A stretch of 64,000 nt of DNA from Pleodorina starrii (lineage: Eukaryota > Chlorophyta > Chlorophyceae > Chlamydomonadales > Volvocaceae), in assembly GCA_030267565.1 (NCBI GenBank), contig BRXU01000003.1, positions 3,738,001 through 3,802,000 on the forward strand, written 5' to 3'. Below are positions 33,501 to 46,000 of this stretch, in pieces. Both the position numbers and the translations under genes were made by a program. Position 1 is the stretch's first letter; each line of letters starts with the position of its first letter. The notes beneath the pieces were generated by a model. The model did no database searches. It was not told where the DNA came from and was given only the letters and a program-made list of their open reading frames with translations.

Positions 33501-36500
33501 GGGCCATCAGCCCGGGCAGGGCCAAGGCCGCAGCCGCGGGTGGCATCTCTCTTCCCTTCCCTTTCGCCCAGTGCAGCGGCCCGCCCGCCCACCCGTCCAC
33601 ATGACACCGCGTCGCTGACTGCAACGCCGTCATCCCCTCTCCCCGCATCTTGTCTCAGGCCCTGTGGCTCTGGACGAGTCGGGCAGTGACCCGGTGCTGG
33701 TGGCGCAACAGGCGGTGCTAGAGGCGATGCTGCAGGTGCGGGTGTGCGTGTGTGTGTTTGGGGGGGGGGGGTTGAGGCGGTGGTGGGAGGGGGGAGAGAG
33801 GGACAGTAAAGAGGAGATCGGGGGCGGTGAAACGGGGGCGAAGCACAGGGTCCGGGACCCAGCATTAGTCTACATATCGGCCACCTGGACCATGTTGCCG
33901 ATACTGCCAATACCGAAAGGGCTGCCAGGGGGCCTTAGGGCTGGTAGTTAAAAGGGAGGTCGCGAGGGCACGAGGACGAGCAGAACCCGAGCGAACGGAG
34001 CAGTGCTTACCAGGGTAAGTTACCAGCTATGCCTGTGACTTGGGGCTTGGTCTCGGAGCTGCGAGGGATGCACGGATGCCACCTGTCTGAAGCGCGGCGT
34101 GCCGCAGCTCACGGCCTAAGGCCCACGACCCGGGTGCAAAGCGCTGAGGCGATAGAGTTTGGGCTGCTGCCGGGTGCGCTGTGGTGGGCGGGTGCGGTGG
34201 GTGTGCGTCCCATGGGGGGGCAGGCGGGCAGGCGGGCGGGCCTCCTGACTTTGCAGGATGGTCCGGTAAGTCAGGTGGTGGCTTTCATGGGAAGGTAAAT
34301 TGCGGTGTTGCTCCAGGTCCACGTCTGGACGACAGACGAGCGGTCTTCACGCCGCAGCGGAGTGCTAGGTGTGGCCTGGGCCCTGGGCCCGTTGCGCTGT
34401 GTGGCCTGGCAGCCCTTACGGTGGGCTGCCCCGCCTTACCGGTACGGGACGTGAAGGACGCGCCCACTCGGCACCCCCCTTCCGCAGGTTCCCTGGGAGG
34501 CGGGTGTGGGCCTTCCCCCGGACTTCCCGCCGGACTGTCGGTTCGCGTTACTCAACGAGATGACAGCAGGTGCGCGTGCGTACCGGTACACGGGAGCCCC
34601 CGGGGCGCGTGTGAGTCGGCTGGCCGCGGACGGCTGTCGCGAATCTTTGGATCGGGATCCGGTGCGGAGACCGGGCCTGGGTGCGTTTGGCCATGTGCGT
34701 GCGGGCGGGCGGGAACGGGGCGGGCGGGCTTTCGACACCACTCTCTGCCCTCTGCCCTCTGCTCCCCCAACACACGCTTCCTCTCTCTTGCTCACGGCCC
34801 CAGAGAGGTGTTGTGTGCTTATCAGAGAGAGAGACACGCGAGACAAGCGAGACGCTGCTGCACCCCCTGCTGTGCTGTTCCGCCCTACCGGTTCGTTCCT
34901 TTCCGCCACCCCTCCCTCAGGTCAGGAGGAGGTGGACGACTCCATCCTGCGGGACATCCACCGCACCTTCCCCGAGCACCCCTACTTCGGAATGGAGGCG
35001 GGGCAGAGGTCACTGTTCAGGGTGCTAAAGGTGAGCCAGGAACCCGGGGGGGGGTATCCACGTATATCGAAGGCCGGAGCCCGTGAACGGACCTGGGGGG
35101 GGGAGGTGGCAGGTTATTGGGGGACGGCCCCCGGGGAATGTCTGGGGTCGCTCCACGGAGGGTCGCCCATGTAGGTTGGGGGCACAGCGGGGTGAGTGGC
35201 GAGCGAGCGCATCGTGTAGTGTCCTGACCTGACCTGACCTGACCTGACCTGACCTGACCTGACCTGGCCTGACCTGGGTGTGTGGTGCTGTATGGTGGAG
35301 ATGCACTGATGTGGCAGCCCCTTGGCATCCGCCGCCCGCGGGGCCTTTCCTGCCCCGAAGCCATGGTACAACAAATCGTACGCACTTCTCGCCGTTTTGC
35401 GCTTACTTTCCCTTGCATCATACTATCTTTGATCGATGGCGTTGGCCTGGCGCATGCGGCCATCAGTGTGCCTTTGCGTAACTTGTCGCGTGTCCAACAC
35501 CGGGGCCTGGTAGCCCTCGCACGACTGCACACTGCATGTCTGCATCACATGTGCATTCCCGCCCCCTGTGTTCTCTTCAGGCGTATTCGCTGCACGATTT
35601 GGAGGTTGCGTACTGCCAGGTGAGCGTTACCGTACTGAGGGGTGTGTGTATATATGTGTGTGTATATGTGTGGCGTGTACCGGTACCGGTATGCATGGCG
35701 ACGGCGGCTCCACGGCCGGCACACACGTCACGGCGGGTTGCCGGGTGCGTGGGCGCCTTCTGGGGCGCGTCCGCCTGTCAGCCTGCCAGCTCCTTGAGCG
35801 GAATTGAACCACCCCGGCTCGGCTCGGCTCGGTCTGCTTCCCTCTGCTCTGCTCTGGTCTGTCAGCCAACCCTCCCCCCGATGACACGAGCCGGCACTCC
35901 TCCCCTGCAGGGTATGGCCTTCATGGCGGGGGTCCTGCTGATGTATGTCCCGGAGGAGACGGCGTTCAGGTGCGGAATGTGCCGCCGTGTGCCGCGTCCA
36001 TTCGGCGCGGGAACGAAAAGCACATGCCTGTCACTCGTCACACGTTCGTTTCCATCGCCTACCTACACGTAACGCCACACCGCTCGTCCTGGCGAGAAGA
36101 ACCCGACCTACCTACGGGGCAGTTGCGCACCGTAATGCGGCAAGAGCTGGGAAGCGGGGGGGGGGCTGGTGTATGGGTGTGCAAGGCTGGGACGGAAGCC
36201 GGCGCCTCGTCCCCAAGGAAAGCCTCCGCGCAGATATGGAAGGTGGGCGTGCCTGCGCTCCGCGCCCTCGCCCTTCCTTACGGCTCTCGACTGGGCGCCC
36301 AGGACGACGAGTTTGCGCCCGCGGGTTCAGACCATCTGAACTTCTGAAGGCTGACCCCCGGTCGCCGCGGTCGCCCCGGTTGCCGTCCGCAGGCTGTTTT
36401 GCCGGCTGATGGATCCCGAGGGGCCCAACCTGCGCCGCCTGTACCTGCCGGGGCTGGAGCCGCTGAAGGTGGGGTGGGGTTGTGGGGTTGTGGGGAGGGC

Positions 36501-39046
36501 AGGCGGGAAGGGAGAAAGAGGGATGGTGGACGTGTGCGTGCCGAATACGGCACCGTAGTTGGGGACGGGCGCAGCGCAGCGCAGTACAGTGCCCGGGAAA
36601 CAGTATCACAGCCTCAATGCAGAGGCGGCTTGGGTGTGAGAGGTCGTCGCCGCCGCCGCCATCGATTGACTATCGGGCTGCTTTGAAACACGACGCGAAT
36701 GACGTGTCACACGTCCATCTTGAGTTTACGTAGTACCGGATGGGTCGGATGGGATGGGCGACTGGCGACTATCCAGAGTTCAGACTATTCATGGTCTGCC
36801 CTCATGGGGCGCCCGCCCCTCACCCGCCTGCCCTTACCGTACTTGTCTCCCCCCCTGCCTGCTTCCAGGCCGAGTTGGCGACCTTTGAGCTGCTGCTGAC
36901 GTGGCGCCTGCCCGACCTGGCGGCCCACCTGTCGGAGTTCGGCCTGCCGCCCGTACTGTACGTCAGCCAGTGGCTCATGACGCTGTTCGCGACGCCCTTC
37001 CCGCCCGCGTTCTGCGCGCGGGTCATCGACATTCTGCTGCAGGTAAAAAGGGGGGTGGGGTGCTGGCTGGCTGACTTGCTGGCTGGCTGGCTGGGAGGGG
37101 GTGGCTGGCTGCTGTAATGGCCTCGGCTACGACATTGCTGTCCTGAGCTCCTGGGGGTGCGCTTGAGGGGCCTTGGGTCGGGGCGGGTGCTGAGCAGGGC
37201 CGTGTCGCAGCAGGCCGGAAGGAGAGGTCTGCAGGCTGTTTCCGTTGCTGTGCACCAGGTGGTGGTGGACATCCATTTCACATGGGGGCGCGCCGGACTT
37301 CAACCCGGGGGCATCTAGGCGGGGTACAGCAGGCGAGGAGGGCGTCGACGCCCATCCCAACAAAAACACATCTCTCACGTACCGCACGTCGGCCTTTCGC
37401 CTGTGTGTATGTATGTGTTTGTATGTAAGTTCCACTGCCTGCCATGTTGTCGTGGTGGTGCTGCTGCTGCTGCTGCAGGACGGTCACGACCGACTGCTCC
37501 TCCGCTGCTCCTTCGCGGTGGTGGAGGCGCTCGAGTCGGAGCTGCTGGCGCGACATGACTTCGAGGCGCTCATTACCTACCTCAAGGTGGGGCGGCAGTG
37601 GGGGAAGGGGGGTCGGGACTCTAAAGCGACACCACACTGTTGAGAAGGCTGAGGTCGGGGGTTGCAGGGGTGGGGATGGGGTTAGTCAGAGGGGGAGGTG
37701 CGGTGCGAGGGGTTGGGGCATGGAGGCATCCGGGGCAGCCGTGTTCCAGGGGGCGCGGCGTGGGGAGTAGGTCGGTTGCGGCATCCATACGGTTGTACAT
37801 GCGAAGCATCCATCCATCCGATAAAGCATTCATTCACTCATGGGGAACAAACGGGACGGATGTCGGGATGTGTACCGTACAGCATGCCAGGGATGGAAAA
37901 GGCACGTGCTCGTGCAGTACACAGTACCGTATTACTAAAATGGGGTTCCCCGACTTTTAGCTGGCGATGTAACATGCTGGGACACGTGACTTGCTGAAAA
38001 CACGCAACATGCTGAGACATGCTGGGACATGCTCGCGAGCGAGCGACTTGGCACCCTGTTGGGACGTGCTGTGCTGCACGCGTCCACAGATGGAGCCGGT
38101 GAGCTGGGGCCTGAGCCGCCAGCGGACCATCATGGAGCGGGCGCTGACCAGTCCGTTGACGGACGCGGAGATCGACGTGGCGCGCGACACGGTGGCCAAC
38201 CGAAAACTCATCGCAGCGGCGGTGGCGGCCAGCGCCGCCAGTACGGCAGCAGGGGGCGGCGGCGGTGGCGGGGCTGCTGGCGTCACGGCGGCGGACGAGC
38301 TGCTGCGCTGCGGCAGCGGCGCTGCTGCTGCGGCGGCGGCGGACCCTTCGGCGGTGATGCACCAGCGGCAGCTAGGTCTGGAGGCGGAGATGGACGCAGC
38401 GCTGACGGCAGCGGCGACGGCGGCGCTGACGGCCGCCGAGGCTGGTGGCGCCGAGCGGGGCTGCGGCCTGGGGTACTGGGACGACAGCGGCGCCTCCGGC
38501 GCTGTACCCGATATGTCGGGTGCGGGGCCAGGGCCCTCGAGTGTGCGGGCCCGGCATGGCAGGGACGGTGGAGATATGATATCCTTTGAAGAGGAGGCGG
38601 GAGGGAGGCAGGCGCCGTCGGCCGTTGGTGATGCCACGGCTACCACATCCGGGAGGGCCTGGGAGCCGGATTGGGCGGCGGCCGCGCTCCAGGGTGGGAG
38701 CCACTGCCGCGGAAGCAGCGGCGGCGGCGTTGGCGGCACTGCTGGCGGCGGCACGGCGCGGGCGGAACCGAGCGGCGGCGGGTCATCGTATGGCATATCG
38801 CCGTCGCTGTTGGACGATCTGGATTTCGGCTGCGGCGCCGCCGCAGCGGGGGCGGGGCCAAGTGGGCCGGGGCTGGAGTACGGCGAGTACGGCGAATTGT
38901 TGCTGGACGCCGGGGTGCTCCTGCCGGAGGTGGGCGCGAGCGACGCTGCCGGGGGGGCGGCGGCGGTGGCTATGGCTTCAGCAGCAGCATCCGGCACCGG
39001 CGGCGCCGGTGGTGGAACTGGGGCAGGGGACCTTCTCTTAGACTAG
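30531..39046 (+). CDS. TBC-domain (Rab GTPase-activating) protein
   Basis: Sixteen exons: 30531-30590, 30668-30718, 30966-31088, 31294-31356, 31853-32130, 32364-32602, 32976-33206, 33659-33735, 34488-34569, 34921-35030, 35581-35619, 35911-35969, 36393-36468, 36869-37042, 37479-37586, 38090-39046; 908 residues in phase. The TBC domain begins at RARLWYVLLENP (~81), is broken by about 275 residues of acidic and Ala/Ser/Gly/Gln-rich sequence (~100-374), and resumes with ILRDIHRTFPEHPYF (~409, IxxDxxR with the catalytic Arg finger) and YCQGM (~449, Gln finger), ending near 590. Both catalytic residues are present, so it should stimulate GTP hydrolysis by a Rab on membranes. The last 319 residues are one exon: a helical start, then low-complexity Gly/Ala. 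The first exon is the weakest part: an alternative start is the ATG at 30384 immediately followed by GTAAGC, giving a one-codon exon. Which Rab it serves is unknown. Confidence 0.85.
35047..35090. repeat. Short interspersed repeat, copy 2 (TBC intron)
   Basis: Matches 24369-24408 in the NOA1 intron (ggggtatccacgtata ... ggccggagcccgtgaacgg) with five extra bases in the middle. Confidence 0.6.
35223..35276 (+). repeat. Pentanucleotide (cctga)n microsatellite
   Basis: About eleven units with one variant, in the TBC-gene intron between 35030 and 35581. Confidence 0.9.
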
Positions 39047-40080
39047 GCTATAAAAGTCCGAAGCTGCTGCTGCTGCTGCCGCGGCGGCGACGACGGCGTT
39101 TCCTTGGATGAAGCAATCCAGTTTCCTTGGATGAAGCAAGTAAATGTACAGAATGGAGGCGCTTCCAGGTAGTGGTATACCGCTGCGCTGCAGTTTATAG
39201 GGTGATGAGCAATGGCGGGTGCGGGCGGGCGGCTGACGTAATCAACATATCCAAAGGATGATGACGGGACTATGACGGCAGCCTGACGCGGAGAGGCGGG
39301 CGGGCGGGCTTGCGTTGGGTGACGGGCGGGCACCGACTTCCCGACGGCAGTGGGGGGTGGGTGGGTGCGAGGGCTCGCTGGCGGGAGCTTCCCTTACAGG
39401 ATAGGTAGGCTTCACACCGGCTGCATTCCTCGAGGAGGTATGTCGGGCGGATGAGTGCATGTTGGTTGACGCCGGTACTGACCATGCACGCACGGCTGCA
39501 TGACCCGGTGCCTGGGTTAGGATGATTGGGGAAGTACGACACAATCACCAGAGGTGTCGGACGGCAGGTGGTGGTTTGTAGCTGAGGCAATCTGGGCGGC
39601 GGAGGGATCCCAGTACCCCGCTAGGGCAGGGCAGGGCAAGGCGGCTGGGAGGGAGGGGTGAATGGGTACTCTGAGCGGGTAGCTGGGCGGGTGGGTATTA
39701 AGGATATGAGAGTGGGGTTGAATCGGTGGGGACCAGGCCAGGCGCATCAGGCGCATGCATGTGCTCAACACTTTCATTCCGGATTACGCGTCCGCATAAG
39801 TGGGTAGGGTCCGTTGTGGGGGCGGCCCATCCAGCCCTTGCAGCCGGCCAAGAGCGGGTGATGTTGGGCAGATGAGCGCCCAGATGCGATCGATGAGATC
39901 TCCGATGCGTGGGCCCTTCTGGATTTTCTGGGTTCGGGGTGCCTGGCTGTCATGAGGGACATGTGCATATATGAGGCCTGATAATGAGCCCCGCAGGGCC
40001 GCAGTGGCCTATCAGCAGAGGCCGTCAAGGTCGAATTCGGTAAAATACTTGACAGTGCCCCCCACGGACTCCCGGGCAGA
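39047..40080. other. Downstream flank of the TBC gene, no gene seen
   Basis: Contains a CTG/CGG-rich stretch just after the stop (39060-39100) and a doubled 15-base phrase (tttccttggatgaagca at 39098 and 39122). No supported exon on either strand and no clear poly(A) signal. Confidence 0.45.
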
Positions 40081-41356
40081 CTCGCGGGACGGCAGGGCGC
40101 GCTCCGATCACAAAGGCGGCCCAGGGTGCCGTCTGCCGTGTGTGTTGCCCTGCACGTGCTCGGTGCTGCCTTGGAGCGCGCCGCAAAGCAACGTGAAGCA
40201 GTCCGACATCGTCGACGTTCCCTTCGAGCCAACGGCCATCTCCTCACCTGGGTCTTAATCGCCGCGGGGTTCCGCCAGGGCTGCCCGCCTGCCCCCCCCC
40301 TCTCCGGGCAGCGCCTCAACTTCGACCTCGACCTCGACCTCGACCGCCACAAGGTGGAGAGCTGCTGCCGGATGGCCCCGGTGTGGCGGCGGGGGCCGCA
40401 TCCCCGGCGGCGCACGCTGCCCAGCGGCTGTGGCGGGTGCTGCCGCTCCCGTGGCGCCCTCTGTTTGGCGCCCCCTGTGGAGCTTCACCTTGGCGGGATG
40501 CGCGTGGTGGTGGTGGGCGCGAAGGCTCTCGGTGGGCGCTTTGCGGTGGGCGACCTCCCCTGCCGTCCGGCGTCCAACCCGACTACGCGGTCCTCGGCCG
40601 CCTTGCCTCGTTGACCCTCACCGCCTTTAACCGGGCTTCCGCGGCCTCCGCGACTGCCGTCAGCAAGATCCTGAATCACACGGAGTTCTCAGGCCCCCCC
40701 GGCCCCAAAGACTTGGCGCTCCTCAGTCCTCACCTGACTTCTCCACCTGACCACCGTCGACCGCGGCCTCGGCCTTCCTCCGCCGCTGCACACACATGCC
40801 CACCCCCCGAGTACTAGTATTTGTCACAGCGCCGCTTCTTCCTCCCCCTGCTTCTTCCTTCGCCCTGGTTGCGGCTTCCTCTCCGCGGCGGGCCGTTGCA
40901 ACCCACCCCCCTCCTCTCAGGCGGCTGCTGGATGAGTTGGCAGCACTTCCGCCCCTGGACGTCTTCGGCATCGACGGCGTGCCTTCGGCCCCCTGCTGTG
41001 TCGTGGCCCCGCTCCGGACCAATCCAGCGCTTCTGTCCGTACCTGGATGTGGCCTACAGACCCTGTTCAGACACTCTTCCGCCTTGTTGGCTTCATCACG
41101 GTGGGCGCGGCTGTGCGCTGCGCGGACGCCCTGGCGCCCCTTCGCACCGCGGCTGCCGCTCTTCCCTCTGCAGTGGCCACATCGCCGCATGTGGCCCCGA
41201 TCGCCAGTGGAGCCGCAGCTTGCGTGCTGCTGTCCTCCGCGGCGTGCTGGGTCTGCGCGACATCCACCCGCCCACGTTGCCGGCGCCTCCCTACATTTCG
41301 GCGCCTCCGTCCTGGCCCGGTTCGATGCCCTTCTTGCCGGCCTTTCGCTCGCCTGG
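40081..41356 (+). mobile_element. Decayed LINE-like retroelement fragment
   Basis: The frame at about 40215-40330 reads ANGHLLTWVLIAAGFRQGCP; NG...(V/F)RQGCP is the pattern of the reverse-transcriptase palm in LINEs (usual form GVRQGCPLSP). Following sequence stays open in shifting frames with Trp/Leu/Pro-rich content, as in an eroded ORF2, but the YADD box and endonuclease were not found. It runs directly into the 44-bp minisatellite. Confidence 0.4.
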
Positions 41357-42482
41357 GTGGCTGCGGCCCGTACTACGGTACCCTGGCGGCCCCCAATGGT
41401 AGGGCTGCGGCCCGTACTACGGTACCCTGGCGGCCCCCAATGGTGGGGCTGCGGCCCGTGCTACGGTACCCTGGCGGCCCCCAATGGTAGGGCTGCGGCC
41501 CGTACTACGGTACCCTGGCGGCCCCCAATGGTAGGGCTGCGGCCCGTACTACGGTACCCTGGCGGCCCCCAATGGTAGGGCTGCGGCCCGTACTACGGTA
41601 CCCTGGCGGCCCCCAATGGTGGGGCTGCGGCCCGTGCTACGGTACCCTGGCGGCCCCCAATGGTAGGGCTGCGGCCCGTACTACGGTACCCTGGCGGCCC
41701 CCAATGGTAGGGCTGCGGCCCGTACTACGGTACCCTGGCGGCCCCCAATGGTGGGGCTGCGGCCCGTGCTACGGTACCCTGGCGGCCCCCAATGGTAGGG
41801 CTGCGGCCCGTACTACGGTACCCTGGCGGCCCCCAATGGTAGGGCTGCGGCCCGTACTACGGTACCCTGGCGGCCCCCAATGGTAGGGCTGCGGCCCGTA
41901 CTACGGTACCCTGGCGGCCCCCAATGGTGGGGCTGCGGCCCGTGCTACGGTACCCTGGCGGCCCCCAATGGTAGGGCTGCGGCCCGTACTACGGTACCCT
42001 GGCGGCCCCCAATGGTAGGGCTGCGGCCCGTACTACGGTACCCTGGCGGCCCCCAATGGTGGGGCTGCGGCCCGTGCTACGGTACCCTGGCGGCCCCCAA
42101 TGGTGGGGCTGCGGCCCGTACTACGGTACCCTGGCGGCCCCCAATGGTGGGGCTGCGGCCCGTACTACGGTACCCTGGCGGCCCCCAATGGTGGGGCTGC
42201 GGCCCGTGCTACGGTACCCTGGCGGCCCCCAATGGTAGGGCTGCGGCCCGTACTACGGTACCCTGGCGGCCCCCAATGGTAGGGCTGCGGCCCGTACTAC
42301 GGTACCCTGGCGGCCCCCAATGGTAGGGCTGCGGCCCGTACTACGGTACCCTGGCGGCCCCCAATGGTGGGGCTGCGGCCCGTACTACGGTACCCTGGCG
42401 GCCCCCAATGGTAGGGCTGCGGCCCATACTACGGTACCCTGGCGGCCCCCAATGGTAGGGCTGCGGCCCATACTACGGTACC
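41357..42482 (+). repeat. 44-bp minisatellite with higher-order repeat
   Basis: About 25.6 head-to-tail 44-base units (first partial; full units from 41401 every 44 bases; last ends at 42482). Every unit holds a GGTACC hexamer. Two linked variants alternate: an A type (gtagggctg with cgtac) and a G type (gtggggctg with cgtgc); a few mixed units occur near the end. The unit order G-A-A-A-G-A-A is repeated exactly (41445-41752 and 41753-42060), a 308-bp higher-order unit. Because 44 is not a multiple of 3, the array is translated in all three forward frames over 132 bp, and the A/G difference turns TAG into TGG. The resulting frames (PGGPQWWGCGP type) are not regarded as a gene. Confidence 0.95.
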
Positions 42483-42865
42483 CGATAGCTTGCTCCCTAA
42501 CCATCGATCGGTTTCGTGTCTTGAGCGGGGTCTTGAGGGATTGGCACACCCGTGTTCCTCTCCGTTACGCCAAACTGGTGGGGGCAGGGACGCAGGTTGG
42601 TGCGGATATTTTGATGGGTGCGCCTTATTATCACTTCCTTGGCCGCACCGGTTGTTCCCCCCGAGACTTGGACACGGTTCCGGCCGCTCATCTCTTTCCT
42701 GACCAACCGGTCGGGCCGCGTCGTGTTTACTTCATTGTCCAAATTACATGCGATTATCTGAGGGTTTACATGATGCACGCAAGGCGGCTCCCGGTCCGCT
42801 CAATGATTAAGGTGACAGGGCTTCGTTCACCCACGGCCGTCAACGACAGCTACATATATAGATAG
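42483..42865 (+). other. Unassigned ORF tail after the minisatellite
   Basis: The frame that leaves the array continues open for about 127 codons (RFRVLSGVLRDWHTRVPLRY and further, RRVYFIVQITCDYLRVYMMH) to a TAG at 42863. The amino-acid mix looks protein-like but I recognise no family, and no splice sites frame it. Could be the eroded 3' end of the retroelement upstream. Confidence 0.3.
42744..42770 (-). terminator. Candidate TGTAA poly(A) signals of the 43045-50322 gene
   Basis: Two TTACA strings on the plus strand (42744-42748 and 42766-42770), that is TGTAA on the minus strand, 275-300 bases past the stop. Confidence 0.35.
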
Positions 42866-43044
42866 TAAAGGAAGGCAGGGGGCCTGGATTCCGGCACCTG
42901 CTGCTGCTGCTGCTGCTACCGCCGCCGTTCTTGCAGAGCCAGCAATCTCAGCGGGGAACTGCGGCGGGCAAGTAGGGAGGCAAACCGAAGAGGGAGGGGG
43001 TGAAATGTGACGGCGGCGAAGATGAAATGTGATGAAGGCGAAGG

Positions 43045-46000
43045 TTATAATTCGTGTGCGTCCCCTCGCTCATGTAAGGGAGCAGCATCGACCGGTCCCG
43101 CTCGTGCTACGGTGTTTTCTTGTCCAATCCCACAGTGTAATCTCTTCTCGCTCACAACATGTACGCAGCAGGTGGCATTAGGACAGCCATCACGCGCACA
43201 CGCGCGCGGCGCCTCTCCGCCTGCTGCATACATGCAGCAGACCGAGGTAGGTACCTGCCATTATCGTGCATGGCGGCACACGCATGCAGGACTTACTCGG
43301 GGCGGGCCCGACTGTGAAGCGCCAGGAGCCGTCCGTCCGCAACACGACTTCGCCCGTGTCCGTGTCCACGAGCGAAAGAGCGAAGCCCTGCCCGAGATTG
43401 ATGTTCCGGCACCGGGCCACAACAGTGTGACTGCCGGCTGTAAGCTGGAAAGGAACGAAGCATACGTTCGGAAACGCGCAACTGTGACGATATACGCCAT
43501 CGATGAAAATCACAGCGATATCATCCGCCGCCACTTCCATACGCAGGTTACGGCCTCGGTCCGTATCAAAAGTCTTAAACAGGATGGGGTACTCGTCAAC
43601 ACGAAGGTCTCCACGAGACCAGATGTACGCCTGGTTTCTGTTTGGCAAGCTCTGCAGCCAGTCCGACCCTGGAAGGCCAGTGACTGAACGCACTCCTGCA
43701 GGCACACATGGGAGCGTGCGGGAACGCACGAGCGTGCTGCGTCTCAGTCATCACGCACGGCATGCAGAGGTGCTGCTGCGTGTTAAGTAGCTTGCTTGCG
43801 GTAATCATCGGAACCGTGGCGGCGGCGGGCTCCGGGCCAGACGGATAGAGCCAGCACTGCACATGAACAACCAATGTCTGTACAGTATGTAACGATAAAT
43901 GAAGCACTGCTGCGAAGTACATACACAACGATTGGCTGTATGTCCAAGCATGCCCCCGAAACCTGTAGGCAGCCGCAGGCGGAGCCGTGCTGTTCATCAT
44001 CCCGCCGTAGCGGCGGCTCGAACATGCAGCCCCCACGCACATACATACCTTCGGAGCCGATTAAGTGCGATACGAGGTTTGCCTGTGGGGGAATCGGGGG
44101 AAAACGGATAAACCGGTTTTGCCGTGCACTGCAGAGATTGTAGTGCCATACGTACATTGGTGTATGGGAACGCAAGCCTTTGCGTGCAGAGCCCGTTATT
44201 AGTTTGATGGAGAAGGTGGACACCACAGGCGCCACGACATACTGGAACAGCAGTGAGCGCTGCTGGGGCTACGTACGGCCTAGCCAGCAAGCAGTCGTAG
44301 TAATAGTGTTGGCAGCAGCACCGGCCAGAACGACTACTGTCGTCAGCAGCAGCCGGACGACCGTCAAGGAAGTCCAACGTTTAATCCATAATAAGGCCCA
44401 CAAAAATCGAAACGATACATTAGAAGGATCTGTGCTAATTAAGCGGTGGTGGTTAGGTGGTTAATTAAGCGTTGTTACAGTGGACTCAAGACTTGCAAAG
44501 GCTAGAGCCGACGGGCCAGCTGGCCATGCACCGACTGCTGCACCGGAGGCGACCAGGGCAGCTGAGGCGCCCATCCAGACCAGACAACACGAGTCACCCA
44601 GACAGGGACGAGCCCGAGGGAAAAGCTCAAGCCCGCGACCACGGGGAAATTTGCCATAAGGCTCCCCGATTGGCGACGGGCCCCCGGCTCCCATATATAT
44701 ATTTAGATAGGCGCACCAGCAGCAGACCTGGCAACAAGCAACTCGCGGGCGGCAACATGAGGATGTGTGTAAATGTTATGGATAGATCGATCGCCGCCTC
44801 ACGCACCTGCATCTCCACAGCTGAGATTCGAGTTGTTAGGATGGCGTCCATTGCAGCGATGCGGGCCGTCAGGCTTGCATTCAGGCCTGATGATGAACGT
44901 GTCTGCAGAGCGGCCTCCATTGCAGCGATGCGGGCCGTGCGTGCTGCCAATTCAGCTTCCAGTGCTTCAACTCGAGCGGCGAGGTGCGGCTCTGTGAAGA
45001 GCTGTGTCCGGAAGGAGTTGGCGACGGTAGTGACGACGCTGACCTCGATTTGGTCACGGCCCCCCGGCAGGTATCTCCCCAACTGGCTGGGATCCACAGC
45101 GCAATTTATCGTGTAGTACACCTGTACACGATGGACAGCAATGCTAACTTGGTGTTATGATGGTCGCAGTTGCCTTAATACATTCATTGCTTAAGTAGGT
45201 GTTCATGCATCGTGTAGATATGTGTACCGAAAGGGGAACGGCCGCGCGGCGGGCGGGTCTTGGTTGGGAAGTTATCTGTTCACGTGCTTGAGCCAGTCTT
45301 GATGCGGTAGCCAGTCATTCGCTGTCCTACATACCACGCGCACAACTCACCAGTGGCAGCAGCTCAACGCTAAATGGGTTCACGGATGGGGACGGTGGTG
45401 GCGGCGGCGGTGGTGTTGGTGGCGTCTCCGGTGGTGATGATGGATTCTTGGGGGGCGGTCGCCGTGGTGCCGGCGGCTTTGGTGATGGTGACCGAAGCGA
45501 CGGTGGCGGCCTTGGTGACGCGGTCTTGCCGTTGGGTTTGGGTTTTACCCTGAAAGCATGACGTTCATCGGTACCGGCGGTATAAATAAGCAGGGATGAC
45601 GACCGTTGCACTGGGCACTCGTTGGGCGACCGTTGCACTGGGCACTCGTTGGGTTTCCAACCGTAAACGTTTCGTCCCTGCGTGCACAACTTTCAAATCC
45701 ACGATGAAATGCGTACAACTGGGCGCCCTGTGCCGCCGCACCGACGAGCGACACGGCAAACACAATTGATTGTTGCCTCTGCTGGCTCTTCTGAAAATAA
45801 TTAAAGGCTCATAATCACACTATACATGGCTACCGTGGATGGATGGACTCTGGGAATACGTGCAAACAAGGGGTTGGTGTCGGCTTCCTTGAAGCCGGAA
45901 AAAGGGCGGGGCCCCGTTCCATCCGTATGGGTGGACTTGAGTGCTAGGGACTTGGGTCGAACCGCTGGATGACCGCTGCCTAAGCGAGAGCGCCTGAGAG

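Noticed and set aside
37957..38997. 346-codon minus-strand frame opposite the last TBC exon
   Set aside because: Antisense shadow of exon 38090-39046, composed of Pro/Ala runs with no domain.
41572..42326. Long open frames in the 44-bp array encoding PGGPQW-type repeats
   Set aside because: They are the expected three-frame translation of a tandem repeat; they end wherever a unit carries TAG and have no start context or splice sites.
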